NCBI GenBank assembly: GCA_023435225.1
Contig: JAEYRX010000062.1
Coordinates: forward strand, 1-25,116
Reading direction: 5' to 3'
From: Bacillota bacterium
GTDB taxonomy: Bacteria; Bacillota; UBA4882; UBA8346
DNA: 25,116 nucleotides
The notes below the pieces were generated by a model. The model ran no database searches, was not told the DNA's origin, and saw only the letters and a program-made list of their open reading frames with translations. Both the position numbers and the translations under genes were made by a program. Shown here piece by piece: positions 15,369 through 23,313 of the stretch (position 1 is the stretch's first letter; each line of letters starts with the position of its first letter).

Positions 15369-16226
15369 ATGAAGTATATTACGCTGGTGGTGTATATTTT
15401 GTTTAAGTTTTTGATAAATCAACATATTTTTTTAACAATAGTTGATATCTCTTTGGTTTTGCTTGTGCTTAGTTATTTATTTAAGATGATGCGGGGAACC
15501 AAAGGGATCTTTTTTTTAAATGCGGTTGTTATTATTTTTTTGGTTTATGCCACTAGTAAATACTTAAACTTAACTATGTTCAGTTGGATGTTGGAACAGT
15601 TGATGCTGATATTAATGGTTGCCTTACCGATTATTTTTCAGAACGAATTAAAACGAATACTGGAGAATCTCGGGAGCAGGAATCCAATCATCAAATGGTT
15701 CATAAAAACGCCGGTTATTGCGGTAGAAACCATCGATATTGTTACAGGAGCCGTTGACAGGCTTTCTAAAGAAAAAGTTGGAGCTTTGATTGTACTTGAA
15801 AGGGAAGATCCGTTACGGGTGGTTATTGAGTCAGGCTCATATATTGATACCGTTTTGACCAAAATAATGATTAGGCAGATATTTTATCCCAATTCTCCAT
15901 TGCATGACGGAGCTGTAATAATTAAGGGTGGCCGGATCCAAGCTGCCGGATGTTTTTTACCATTGGACAATCAGCTTCCTTTACCACAGGAATTAGGAAG
16001 CCGCCATCGGGCCGGATTAAGCTTATCGTCGCAAACAGATGCATTGGTAATTATCGTATCCGAAGAAACCGGCGGTATATCCTTAGCTTATCATGGAGTA
16101 TTGGAATCGGGTTATTCCAGTGAACGGTTAAAGTACCGGCTTAAGGAATTAACAAGCCCTAATACCGCCAAACCCGTTGCCGAAAACTCAAAAACAACTA
16201 CAGTAAAAAAAACCGAGGTTAACTGA
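15369..16226 (+). CDS. cdaA: Membrane-bound diadenylate cyclase CdaA
   Basis: The roughly 285-residue protein has three N-terminal membrane segments (about residues 5-40, 45-63 and 70-90) and a cytoplasmic DAC domain (about 100-265). The catalytic DGA motif is at 180-182 (SPLHDGAVII) and RHR at 212-214 (LGSRHRAG). It condenses two ATP to c-di-AMP, which controls potassium and osmolyte uptake and wall homeostasis. The ATG at 15369 (or the TTG just before it) has only a weak ribosome-binding site, and a GTG start a few codons further in cannot be excluded. The Lys/Thr-rich tail ends in TGA directly abutting the next ATG. In many Firmicutes cdaR (YbbR domains) follows cdaA and precedes glmM; here an FAD protein takes that position. 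Confidence 0.93.
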   Translation: MKYITLVVYILFKFLINQHIFLTIVDISLVLLVLSYLFKMMRGTKGIFFLNAVVIIFLVYATSKYLNLTMFSWMLEQLMLILMVALPIIFQNELKRILENLGSRNPIIKWFIKTPVIAVETIDIVTGAVDRLSKEKVGALIVLEREDPLRVVIESGSYIDTVLTKIMIRQIFYPNSPLHDGAVIIKGGRIQAAGCFLPLDNQLPLPQELGSRHRAGLSLSSQTDALVIIVSEETGGISLAYHGVLESGYSSERLKYRLKELTSPNTAKPVAENSKTTTVKKTEVN

Positions 16227-17831
16227 ATGTGGCTTAAGTTAAGTCAATTTAAAGTAGGGCTGGATTTTACGGAAACCCAACTTGCCGGTGAAGTAGCGCA
16301 AGTATTACGGTTGCCGGCTGATAATATTAAGAATTTTGACATTACCCATAAATCGTTGGATGCGCGCCAAAGGGAGCCTTTTTTTGTTTATACGCTGGTT
16401 TTTGAAGTGAGCTTAAGCAGCTACGAAATTGAAGCCATTATAGCGAAGAACCCTAATTTATCAATATTTGAACCGGATTTTTCCAAACCTATTTCCAAAC
16501 ATAAAATTAATCGACCAAGCAGACCGGTAATCGTGGGGGCAGGGCCAGCCGGTCTTTTTGCTGGGCTAAAATTGGCGGCTGCAGGATTAAAACCGGTGAT
16601 TATTGATCGCGGAGACAGTCTGACCGCTAGAATTGGAGCGGTTAACCGTTTTTGGAATGAAAAGATTCTTGACCCCGAATCAAATATTCAATATGGGATC
16701 GGTGGCGCCGGGACTTTCTCCGATGGTAAACTGATGACCCGGGTCAAGGACCGGGAATTGCCATATATTTTACAATTGTTAATCAAGCTGGGAGGGCCGC
16801 CGGAGATTGCTTACTGGCAGCATCCTCATATCGGGACTGATTTACTGAGAAAAGTAGTCACCAATCTTCAGGACTTAATCATAGATTATGGGGGGGAGTT
16901 TCATTTCCGGTGTTGTTTTAATGATCTTGAGAAAGTGGGTTCCGATACTTACTTAATCAAAACAAATACGGAAAAAGTTTGGGAAACCGATTTATTAATC
17001 CCGGCAATCGGCAATAGCGCCAGGGTTGTATATGAATTATTATTTAATAAAGGATTTGATCTCATTGTCAAACCTTTTGCAGTCGGGCTCCGGGTTGAGC
17101 ATCCTCAGGATCTGATCGACCGGGCTCGTTATGGAAAATGGCAAGGGCACCCGAAGCTGGGACCGGCAGAGTATCGATTAACCTTTCAGCACCAAGAGAC
17201 CGGCCGGGGAGTATACTCCTTTTGTATGTGCCCCGGCGGAAAGGTTATCGGAGCCACCTCTGAGTATAATACGGTAGTCACCAACGGTATGAGTTTTCAA
17301 GCCCGGGACAGCGGTATTGCCAACTCGGCTTTGATCGTTACCGTTAATCAGAAAGATTTTAATAATGAATCAGTATTAGCCGGAGTTGATTTTCAAAGGG
17401 CTTTGGAACGGAAGGCTTTTTTACTCGGGGGGTCGAATTATTCGGCTCCGGTTCAAAGAGTGGGCGATTTTCTTAAAAAAAGACCGTCAGCAAATTTTAC
17501 AGCCTTAATACCCACTTATAAGCCGGGATACACCTCGGCCAACCTGTGGGAGTTGTTGCCGGATAACATATGCCGGGCGATTAAGGATGGCATAGAACAT
17601 TTTGGCCGGCAAGTAAAGGGATTTGACTGGCCGGACGCGGTATTAACCGGGGTGGAGACCAGAACCTCGGCTCCGGTAAGAATACTCCGGAATGAGCAAC
17701 GGGAAGCAAACGGTTTTCCGGGGATATATCCAGTGGGCGAAGGAGCCGGCTACGCCGGAGGGATCATCAGTTCGGCTTTGGATGGGTGGAAAACGGCGGA
17801 AGCGATAATTGATAAGTATAAAATTAATTAA
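16227..17831 (+). CDS. COG2509-type FAD-dependent oxidoreductase
   Basis: The 534-residue protein has a small N-terminal domain (about 1-92) and a dinucleotide-binding motif VIVGAGPAGLFAGLKLAAAG near 98-118. Further family segments are YGIGGAGTFSDGKLMTRVKD, FAVGLRVEHPQDLIDRARYG and YSFCMCPGGKVIGATSEYN. The C-terminal GIYPVGEGAGYAGGIISSALDG closes the FAD site. This fits the uncharacterised COG2509 flavoprotein family often seen near glmM in Clostridia. The physiological substrate is not known. The ATG follows the cdaA stop with zero spacing, so translation is coupled. A structured non-coding segment separates it from glmM. YbbR repeats are absent, so it does not replace CdaR in sequence. Confidence 0.85.
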   Translation: MWLKLSQFKVGLDFTETQLAGEVAQVLRLPADNIKNFDITHKSLDARQREPFFVYTLVFEVSLSSYEIEAIIAKNPNLSIFEPDFSKPISKHKINRPSRPVIVGAGPAGLFAGLKLAAAGLKPVIIDRGDSLTARIGAVNRFWNEKILDPESNIQYGIGGAGTFSDGKLMTRVKDRELPYILQLLIKLGGPPEIAYWQHPHIGTDLLRKVVTNLQDLIIDYGGEFHFRCCFNDLEKVGSDTYLIKTNTEKVWETDLLIPAIGNSARVVYELLFNKGFDLIVKPFAVGLRVEHPQDLIDRARYGKWQGHPKLGPAEYRLTFQHQETGRGVYSFCMCPGGKVIGATSEYNTVVTNGMSFQARDSGIANSALIVTVNQKDFNNESVLAGVDFQRALERKAFLLGGSNYSAPVQRVGDFLKKRPSANFTALIPTYKPGYTSANLWELLPDNICRAIKDGIEHFGRQVKGFDWPDAVLTGVETRTSAPVRILRNEQREANGFPGIYPVGEGAGYAGGIISSALDGWKTAEAIIDKYKIN

Positions 17832-18100
17832 TTTCGGATTTCGGATTGCAGATTGCAGATTTAAGTTCAGACCCCACCTCTTTTGTCTCCTCGAGCGGTA
17901 TTCCATCCTTGGACCGCCTTACTTGAACCTTCCTGGTTCCGGTCCCCGCGCGGAGAGGAGAGAACCACTAGGCTTCGCAGACAAAAAATGTGAGGTTAGG
18001 AAGGTATTTGGCAACTAAGGCTAGACCTTTCTTTCCTATTGTGGGGAAAGTTAGATAGGGGTCTTCACTCAAAAATTCGAAATCTGTAATCAGCAATTAC
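17831..18100 (+). other. Structured intergenic element flanked by inverted heptamer repeats
   Basis: At the left, ATTTCGG ATTTCGG ATTGCAG ATTGCAG ATTTAAG (17831-17865) has a strict 7-bp period. At the right, the complementary strand reads ATTGCTG ATTACAG ATTTCGA (about 18098-18078). Between them, GACCCC (17870) pairs with GGGGTC (18058). TTTTGTCT (17881) pairs with AGACAAAA (17979), CTCCTC (17887) with GAGGAG (17954), GCGGT (17895) with ACCGC (17913) and GAACC (17925) with GGTTC (17935). The interior is GC-richer than its surroundings. It may be a structured RNA or a complex MITE. It fills the gap between the FAD gene and glmM. Confidence 0.6.
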
Positions 18101-18136
18101 TAACAAAATTTACAGAAGAATCTGGGGGGAATTCTG

Positions 18137-19486
18137 GTGAGACGTTTATTTGGGACCGATGGAGTTAGGGGAGTGGCTAACCGGGGGTTGACTCCGGAAT
18201 TGGCTTTTGGGCTGGGACAGGCAGCCGGGGAATATTTTAAGAAAAACCAAAAAGATGGCGAACGGCCAAGAATCATTATCGGTAAGGATACCCGGCTTTC
18301 CGGGGATATGCTGGAAGCGGCCCTGGCTGCCGGAATAACTTCAGTAGGGGTTGATGTAGTCCGGTTAGGTGTTTTACCTACTCCGGGGGTGGCTTATCTT
18401 TGTAAAAGACTTCAACCTCAAGCCGGAGTGATGATTTCGGCCTCTCATAATCCGGTGGAAGATAACGGTATCAAATTTTTCGATCATGACGGTTTTAAAT
18501 TGACCGATGAAGTTGAGGACCGGATTGAAGATATTTTTAAAAACCAGTTAGCGGAGTTGAAACGTCCTACCGGTCCGGAGGTTGGCCGAATAACCGATTT
18601 CTTTGACGGTGCTAAGTTATATGAAGATTATTTGGTGGAAAGTATTACGGAACGGTTTGACGGATTAAGGGTAGTGGTTGACTGCGGTTTTGGAGCCGCT
18701 TATGATCTGGCGCCGCGGATATTAGAAAAATTAGGGGCAGAAGTTGTTGCTCTGCATAATATTTATGATGGCAGCCGGATCAATGTTAAATGCGGTTCGA
18801 CTCATACCGGTATCCTACAGCGGGAAGTAACCGCCAGCGGCGCTCATATTGGAATTGCTCATGATGGAGATGCGGACCGGGTAATTGCCGTCGATGAAAA
18901 GGGGCATCCGGTTGACGGAGACCAGATTATCACGATATGCGGATTGGATATGCTACACCGGGGGGTATTGCGTAATAAGAAAGTGGCGGTGACTGTTTAT
19001 TCAAATCTGGGGTTGATCCAGGCGTTCAAGAAAAACCAGGCCGAAGTTATTGTAACGGCTAATGGTGACCGGTATGTACTGGAGGCTTTGAAGGAGCATA
19101 ATCTGGTATTAGGCGGTGAGCAATCTGGGCATATCATTTTTTTGGAGAAGAACTCCACCGGGGATGGGATTATGACTGCTTTGCAGTTGATTGCGGTTAT
19201 GGCCAGGACCAAACAGAGTTTGTCGGTACTGGCGAGTCAGATGGAGCGTTTTCCGCAAGTGCTGGAGAATGTCAGAGTGGCTAAGAAAGATGGCTGGGAT
19301 AGTAACTCGAAGATTAGGGATGCGGTTTTACTTGCCGAGAAAGAATTGAAGGATGTCGGACGGGTGTTTGTCAGGGCGTCGGGGACGGAGCCATTGATCC
19401 GAGTGATGGCTGAGGGGCCGGATGAAGAGAAGCTCCGGGAGTTGGTTGGGAAGATTGCTGAAGTTATTCATCAGGAGCAGGGATGA
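18137..19486 (+). CDS. glmM: Phosphoglucosamine mutase
   Basis: The 449-residue protein is the normal length for GlmM, which interconverts glucosamine-6-phosphate and glucosamine-1-phosphate for UDP-GlcNAc, peptidoglycan and, in diderms, LPS. It starts RRLFGTDGVRGVAN. It carries the phosphoserine loop GVMISASHNPVEDNGIKFF (Ser103), the magnesium loop AHDGDADRVIAVDE near 240, the sugar loop GGEQSGHIIF near 325 and the phosphate loop VRASGTEPLIRVM near the C-terminus. The GTG at 18137 follows GGGGGGA. Its position after cdaA fits the conserved cdaA-(cdaR)-glmM cluster, in which CdaA and GlmM proteins physically interact and GlmM restrains c-di-AMP synthesis in Bacillus and others. Confidence 0.96.
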   Translation: MRRLFGTDGVRGVANRGLTPELAFGLGQAAGEYFKKNQKDGERPRIIIGKDTRLSGDMLEAALAAGITSVGVDVVRLGVLPTPGVAYLCKRLQPQAGVMISASHNPVEDNGIKFFDHDGFKLTDEVEDRIEDIFKNQLAELKRPTGPEVGRITDFFDGAKLYEDYLVESITERFDGLRVVVDCGFGAAYDLAPRILEKLGAEVVALHNIYDGSRINVKCGSTHTGILQREVTASGAHIGIAHDGDADRVIAVDEKGHPVDGDQIITICGLDMLHRGVLRNKKVAVTVYSNLGLIQAFKKNQAEVIVTANGDRYVLEALKEHNLVLGGEQSGHIIFLEKNSTGDGIMTALQLIAVMARTKQSLSVLASQMERFPQVLENVRVAKKDGWDSNSKIRDAVLLAEKELKDVGRVFVRASGTEPLIRVMAEGPDEEKLRELVGKIAEVIHQEQG

Positions 19487-19569
19487 AATGCAGGGAATAT
19501 AATATTTATAAGTGTTCAAGAGAGAGAAGTGGCGTTGAATATAATGAAAGTGAATGTGAGTATGAAAGC

Positions 19570-19729
19570 GATTGGATGATGCGCCGTGAAAAGCGGTAAT
19601 CTGCTTCACTGCTCGGTCGCTCCGGTCCTCGATATACGCCAGTATTATCTGCGGTCCTCGCTCGGTCGCAGTTCGCATCTCGCCACTTTTGACGACGCTA
19701 ATGTGTAATTCGAGGAAGATCATCCAATC
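19570..19729. repeat. 160-bp GC-rich palindromic element (MITE-like) downstream of glmM
   Basis: Perfect 11-bp terminal inverted repeats, GATTGGATGAT (19570-19580) and ATCATCCAATC (19719-19729), bound an interior that contrasts with the AT-rich flanks. GCTCGGTCGC occurs twice (19611 and 19660) and GGTCCTCG twice (19624 and 19653). CTGCG/CGCAG closes an inner hairpin at 19649-19671. There is no credible reading frame. Confidence 0.65.
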
Positions 19730-19742
19730 CGGCAAGAACTTC

Positions 19743-19775
19743 CCGGCGCGCCGCTGTAAAAGCGCCGGATTTTAT
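19743..19775 (+). terminator. Probable terminator downstream of glmM
   Basis: CCGGCGC (19743-19749) pairs with GCGCCGG (19762-19768) with a 12-base loop, followed by ATTTTAT. It is GC-rich with a modest U-run. It lies about 260 bases after the glmM stop because the palindromic element intervenes. The stretch 19776-20040 shows nothing firm beyond a TACAAT at 19993 that could be a -10 box for the ribozyme transcript. Confidence 0.55.
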
Positions 19776-20042
19776 ACATTTCAGCTAAAGATGTTTCTCT
19801 TGTAATTAATCGGACTAGATAAAGATTACTCTTAATTGTACAAGAATTCAAAAAGCTTTTCTCGTAGATTTGGAAAGTATTAATTAAGTATAAAGGTATA
19901 GATATAGATATTTATAAGCTGCTTTAGGCTTGCTTTTTTAGGAAAATATTGAAAAGTTTGATTTGGTAGTGTATTTTCAGGGTTTTTTGTGGTACAATTG
20001 AGCGTAAATAGGGAAGGAGGAGCGATTAGAAATTAAAAAGTG

Positions 20043-20063
20043 AAAATGGAAAATGGAAAATTG
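20043..20063 (+). repeat. Degenerate heptanucleotide tandem repeat
   Basis: AAAATGG AAAATGG AAAATTG gives three exact 7-bp-period units about 45 bases upstream of the glmS ribozyme. Confidence 0.6.
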
Positions 20064-20104
20064 AATTGGAGGTGGGAATGGGAGAGTAGGTTCATAAACA
20101 ATTA

Positions 20105-20286
20105 ATTTAGCGCCAGGGCTTCCGGGGTTTTTACAGCTTAAGATATTACCGGGAGTTGACGAGGTGGGGGATCTCGAAGTACGTTTTTGAGCGTATAATC
20201 GGCGGGTGACCCTCGGTGAAGCACCACCGTTAAAGGTCTGACAAATTCGGGCAGTAATGTCCGGGACAATAGGGCCGGGTGAATTT
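20105..20286 (+). ncRNA. glmS ribozyme (glucosamine-6-phosphate-activated)
   Basis: TTTAGCGCCAGGGCT begins the element, with self-cleavage expected between A20109 and G20110. It contains the invariant core GTTGACGAGGTGGGGGATCTCGA, then ATCGGCGGGTGACCCTCGGTG, a CACCACCG partner helix, and 3' helices around GGTCTGACAAAT, GTCCGGGACAATAGGGCCGGG. GlcN6P is the catalytic cofactor; cleavage leaves a 5'-hydroxyl on the downstream mRNA, which is then degraded, giving negative feedback on GlmS. The ribozyme ends about 380 bases before the glmS start, further than usual, because a palindrome and a hairpin are inserted. Confidence 0.92.
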
Positions 20287-20318
20287 TATATTTAAACTGT
20301 GGTCAGATTTAGGGTTTG

Positions 20319-20340
20319 GCAACAGGCATTAGGCAATAGG
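20319..20340 (+). repeat. Degenerate heptanucleotide tandem repeat
   Basis: GCAACAG GCATTAG GCAATAG G: three units with a 7-bp period, between the glmS ribozyme and the following palindrome. Confidence 0.6.
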
Positions 20341-20377
20341 ATCAAAAAATTGCTTTGGTTGTTTATTTTGTTATGTG

Positions 20378-20459
20378 ATCCCTTGCCCTTTAAAAGGGTA
20401 ACCATAATTCTCCGCTGTCTATTATTAAGACTAACAATGGTTAGCCCCCTTAAAGGGAT
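20378..20459. repeat. 82-bp imperfect palindrome in the glmS leader
   Basis: ATCCCTT (20378) pairs with AAGGGAT (20453-20459), and GGGTAACCAT (20396-20405) pairs with ATGGTTAGCCC (20437-20447). Within the arms CCCTTTTAAAGGG-like sequences form their own hairpins. It lies directly after a heptamer run in the transcribed leader between ribozyme and glmS, so it would fold in the mRNA. Confidence 0.6.
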
Positions 20460-20570
20460 AAAGCTGCGTTTGGAAGTTATTTTTTTAGTGATTTTGTTTC
20501 TCATGGAACAGAAGTTACCATAAATAAAATATATTTAGATTTTTATGTTTATTTAACAAAGTTAGTTTTT

Positions 20571-20641
20571 GGGCATTTTAGTAACAGCCTAAGCCGGAGA
20601 GTGATTCTCGGTTGCCTATTTATTGCTGTTGCTGAATGCCC
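20571..20641 (+). promoter_or_regulatory. Leader hairpin immediately upstream of glmS
   Basis: GGGCATT (20571) pairs with AATGCCC (20635-20641), and AACAGC (20583) pairs with GCTGTT (20625-20630). An inner CCGGAGA / TTCTCGG stem is also present. It ends about 13 bases before the AAGGAGGT ribosome-binding site and could affect translation or mRNA stability after ribozyme cleavage. This is inference only. Confidence 0.45.
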
Positions 20642-20667
20642 ATTACTATTTTAAGGAGGTAATCCGC

Positions 20668-22497
20668 ATGTGCGGTATTGTAGGATATATTGGTAAAGAA
20701 GAAGCGGTTCCATTTTTGATTGAAGGTCTTAGAAGGCTGGAGTATAGAGGGTATGATTCGGCGGGAGTTACTGTGTTTAACCAGGGGAAATTGAATACTT
20801 GTAAGATGGTGGGACGTCTCAATAAGATTGAGGAAGCTTTGGGCGCTAATCCGTTGAGCGGATTCATCGGAATTGGGCATACCAGATGGGCGACCCATGG
20901 ACGGCCTTCGGACCGTAATGCGCATCCACACCGGGATTGTACCCAAAAGTTTTCAGTGGTGCATAACGGTATTATCGAAAATTATATTGAGCTCAAAGAG
21001 TGGTTGCAGGAGAAGGGGCATATCTTCAATTCCGAGACCGATACTGAGGTTATCCCGCATTTGATTGAGGAGTTTTATAAAGGCGATCTGGTGGCGGCGG
21101 TCCGGGAGGCTATAAAGAAGCTTGAGGGAGCTTTTGCGATCGTAGCTATGTGCGATGAATCTCCCGATAAGTTGGTAGTAGCCCGAAAAGCCAGCCCGTT
21201 AATTATTGGACTTGGCAAAGGTGAAAATTACGTGGCTTCGGATATTCCGGCGGTGTTGCCCTATACCCGGGAGATATTCATCTTGGAAGATGGGGAGATG
21301 GCGGTTATTACCGCCAATAGAGTCGAGTTATCCGACTTTGCCGGTGGAGCCCGTTCCAAGGAAGTTTTTAATGTCCAATGGGATATTGCGGCGGCCGAAA
21401 AAGGCGGCTATGAAGACTTTATGTTGAAAGAGATCCACGAACAGCCGCGGGCGGTACGGGATACGCTCACCGGTAAGGTTGACCATAATGAACTTAAGAT
21501 TTTACTACCGGAGGTCAGACTGACGGAGCGGGAGATCTCCCGGTTACAGAAGATCCAGATCATTGCCTGCGGTACCGCTTACCATGCCGGGGTGGTCGGG
21601 AAGTACTTGATTGAAAAACTGGCCAGGATCCCGGTGGAAGTGGACCTGGCTTCGGAGTTCCGTTACCGGGACCCGATGATCAACCCGGAGTCTTTGACGG
21701 TGATCATTTCCCAATCAGGAGAGACCGCCGATACTTTGGCCGGTTTGAGGGAAGCCAAGCGGCTCGGTTCGCGGGTGTTGGCTATTACCAACGTAGTGGG
21801 CAGCTCGGTGGCTCGGGAGGCCGACGACCTGATCCTGACCCTGGCTGGTCCGGAGATCGCGGTAGCTTCAACCAAGGCTTATACCACCCAGTTGTTATCT
21901 TTGTATCTGTTAGCAATTTTCCTGGGACAACACCGGGGAACCATCTCCCATAATGACCGGGTAGGGATGGTCGAAGCGATGATCAACCTGCCGGGACAGA
22001 TCGAGAAGGTGCTGAATACTGAAAATATGATTAAGGATTTCGCTGAGGACTTTAAAAGTTGCGAGGATATCTTCTTCATCGGCCGGGGTTTGGATTACGC
22101 AGTCTCGATGGAAGGCTCGTTGAAGTTAAAGGAGATCTCTTATATCCATGCCGAGGCTTATGCCGCCGGAGAGTTAAAACATGGCACGCTGGCGTTGATC
22201 GTCGAAGGAGTGCCGGTCTTCGCCCTGGCGACTCAGCCGGAGCTGTATGATAAGATGATCAGTAATATCAAAGAGGTTAAGGCCAGGGATGCAACGGTGG
22301 TAGCATTGGCAGTGGCCGGGGATCATGAGATCGCCAAGTCGGTTGACTACGTTATCCATATCCCAGTGACCCATACGATGCTGACGCCGATCTTGTCGGT
22401 AGTGCCGTTGCAGTTGTTTGCTTATTATGCGGCCAAGAGCAGAGGGTGCGATGTGGATAAGCCGAGGAATCTGGCGAAGAGTGTGACGGTGGAGTAG
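20668..22497 (+). CDS. glmS: Glutamine--fructose-6-phosphate aminotransferase (isomerizing)
   Basis: The 609-residue enzyme is of normal length and makes glucosamine-6-phosphate from fructose-6-phosphate and glutamine. This is the first committed step to UDP-GlcNAc. After Met removal the catalytic Cys is N-terminal (MCGIVGYIG), followed by the class II glutaminase domain (LRRLEYRGYDSAG, GHTRWATHG, HNGIIENY). Two SIS domains follow (IIACGTAYHAGVVGKYLIE, SQSGETADTLAGLREAK, IGRGLDYAVSMEGSLKLKEISY). The C-terminus KPRNLAKSVTVE is diagnostic. The ATG at 20668 is set by AAGGAGGT and by the need for Cys2; an in-frame start at 20623 is wrong. Its 3' half is visibly GC-richer than the flanking genes. 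Expression is controlled by the upstream glmS ribozyme; the product feeds GlmM encoded upstream. Confidence 0.97.
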   Translation: MCGIVGYIGKEEAVPFLIEGLRRLEYRGYDSAGVTVFNQGKLNTCKMVGRLNKIEEALGANPLSGFIGIGHTRWATHGRPSDRNAHPHRDCTQKFSVVHNGIIENYIELKEWLQEKGHIFNSETDTEVIPHLIEEFYKGDLVAAVREAIKKLEGAFAIVAMCDESPDKLVVARKASPLIIGLGKGENYVASDIPAVLPYTREIFILEDGEMAVITANRVELSDFAGGARSKEVFNVQWDIAAAEKGGYEDFMLKEIHEQPRAVRDTLTGKVDHNELKILLPEVRLTEREISRLQKIQIIACGTAYHAGVVGKYLIEKLARIPVEVDLASEFRYRDPMINPESLTVIISQSGETADTLAGLREAKRLGSRVLAITNVVGSSVAREADDLILTLAGPEIAVASTKAYTTQLLSLYLLAIFLGQHRGTISHNDRVGMVEAMINLPGQIEKVLNTENMIKDFAEDFKSCEDIFFIGRGLDYAVSMEGSLKLKEISYIHAEAYAAGELKHGTLALIVEGVPVFALATQPELYDKMISNIKEVKARDATVVALAVAGDHEIAKSVDYVIHIPVTHTMLTPILSVVPLQLFAYYAAKSRGCDVDKPRNLAKSVTVE

Positions 22498-22567
22498 GAA
22501 TATTAATCAAAGTTACGTTGTTGTTACGCTCAAATAATGTTGGAAACTTATAAAGTTGGAAACTGGG

Positions 22568-22596
22568 CCATGGGATAACCTATGGTTCTTTTTTTA
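22568..22596 (+). terminator. Probable terminator of glmS
   Basis: CCATGGG, loop ATAA, CCTATGG (22568-22585, one bulge) is followed by TTC and a run of seven Ts (22589-22595). The stem is short but the U-run is good. Two direct copies of GTTGGAAACT lie just upstream. Confidence 0.6.
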
Positions 22597-22683
22597 TAAG
22601 CTGAAACTTAATAAATCTAATTCAAAACCGAGATTACTTAATCGGTAAATGAATGCTTCTAAACTGACTCCAATCTTTAAGAG
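22594..22683 (-). pseudogene. Possible C-terminal remnant of an ImmA/IrrE-family metallopeptidase
   Basis: The last residues of a minus-strand frame read KIGVSLEAFIYRLSNLGFEL and then stop. The pattern G-V-S-x-E-A-x-x-Y-R-L-x-N-L-G is typical of the C-terminal part of ImmA/IrrE (DUF955) domains, which cleave repressors of mobile elements. The upstream HExxH catalytic part is missing. In another frame a NEYQAD segment just upstream may be a further decayed piece. I read it as the relic of a mobile-element regulatory gene. The evidence is a short motif only. Confidence 0.35.
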
Positions 22684-22737
22684 GATGATCTGCTTGATAT
22701 TCATTATGATTTGCAATTGTTTTAGGATATTGAAGTT

Positions 22738-23031
22738 ATGGCTGAGAATACTTACACAGACGAAGATGATGAATATAATGCCAGCATGGAACGTATTGTT
22801 CAATTATGTAATTCCATGAATTTGAATTGGCTAGTAGATATTACCGGAGTTGATGATATTTTATATAATTATGTTCGTTTCGATTTTGATAGCGTTTATA
22901 ATGATTACTTGGAAGAATATGCTTCAGAAGCATATGATGATTATTTAGAAGGGTATGTAGAAAGAGCAACTGTCTGTGGAGTTTTGATAACGGGATTTAT
23001 TTTAATGTTATATCAGAATCTTGTTGTATAA
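22738..23031 (+). CDS. Hypothetical acidic protein with C-terminal hydrophobic segment
   Basis: A 97-residue frame is very rich in Asp, Glu and Tyr (for example YTDEDDEYNAS, YNDYLEEYASEAYDDYLEG). It ends in a hydrophobic stretch (about residues 78-96) that could be a membrane segment. No convincing ribosome-binding site precedes the ATG, and the frame opens only four codons upstream. I do not recognise the family. It sits among apparent gene remnants between glmS and the histidine kinase, so it may itself be a fragment. Confidence 0.35.
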   Translation: MAENTYTDEDDEYNASMERIVQLCNSMNLNWLVDITGVDDILYNYVRFDFDSVYNDYLEEYASEAYDDYLEGYVERATVCGVLITGFILMLYQNLVV

Positions 23032-23313
23032 TAATTTTAATAACAGGTTTCCAACAGTAAAAGATTCTTTACAAAAGCAACAGGAACTGCAATTAGAAGA
23101 ATATCAGAAACAGATGGAGCAAGATAATGGAAGCCGAAGTCAGCATTAATCTCAATTGATTTCTATATTGCATTGTATCTATACTCAATAGTTAAAGGAA
23201 CATGTAAGGCATGTGGTCATATAAAGAAAGGATGCGAAATAATGTCAAAACCGTGGAAATCCTTTTTACAAAATTTGTAGTACCTGTTAATGCTGGTTCA
23301 AAATCCTGTAGTA
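23032..23313 (+). other. Gap with decayed coding remnants
   Basis: No intact gene is visible. One frame (about 23057-23149) reads a Gln/Glu-rich coiled-coil-like tail, DSLQKQQELQLEEYQKQMEQ, then NGSRSQH and a stop. Another (about 23190-23280) contains KGTCKACGHIKKGCEI, a possible zinc-knuckle-like Cys set, and stops after SFLQNL. Neither has its own convincing start. These look like tails of genes cut by rearrangement, as expected at the edge of acquired DNA. Confidence 0.4.

Noticed and set aside
17866..18069. Possible SRP RNA or other housekeeping ncRNA
   Set aside because: Minus-strand CCGGAACCAGGAAGG vaguely recalls the SRP domain IV loop, but the invariant loop and flanking helices are not reproduced.
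19328..19735. 135-codon minus-strand ORF
   Set aside because: It overlaps the glmM 3' end and the palindromic element; no family features and no ribosome-binding site.
20292..20523. Overlapping 70- and 74-codon ORFs on both strands
   Set aside because: They cover the palindrome at 20378-20459; near-mirror ORFs on both strands are expected from a palindrome.
22538..23056. TGTTGGAAAC inverted pair as ends of a discrete mobile element
   Set aside because: A 10-bp match over this distance may be chance, and a third direct partial copy at 22555 blurs it. No target duplication was seen.
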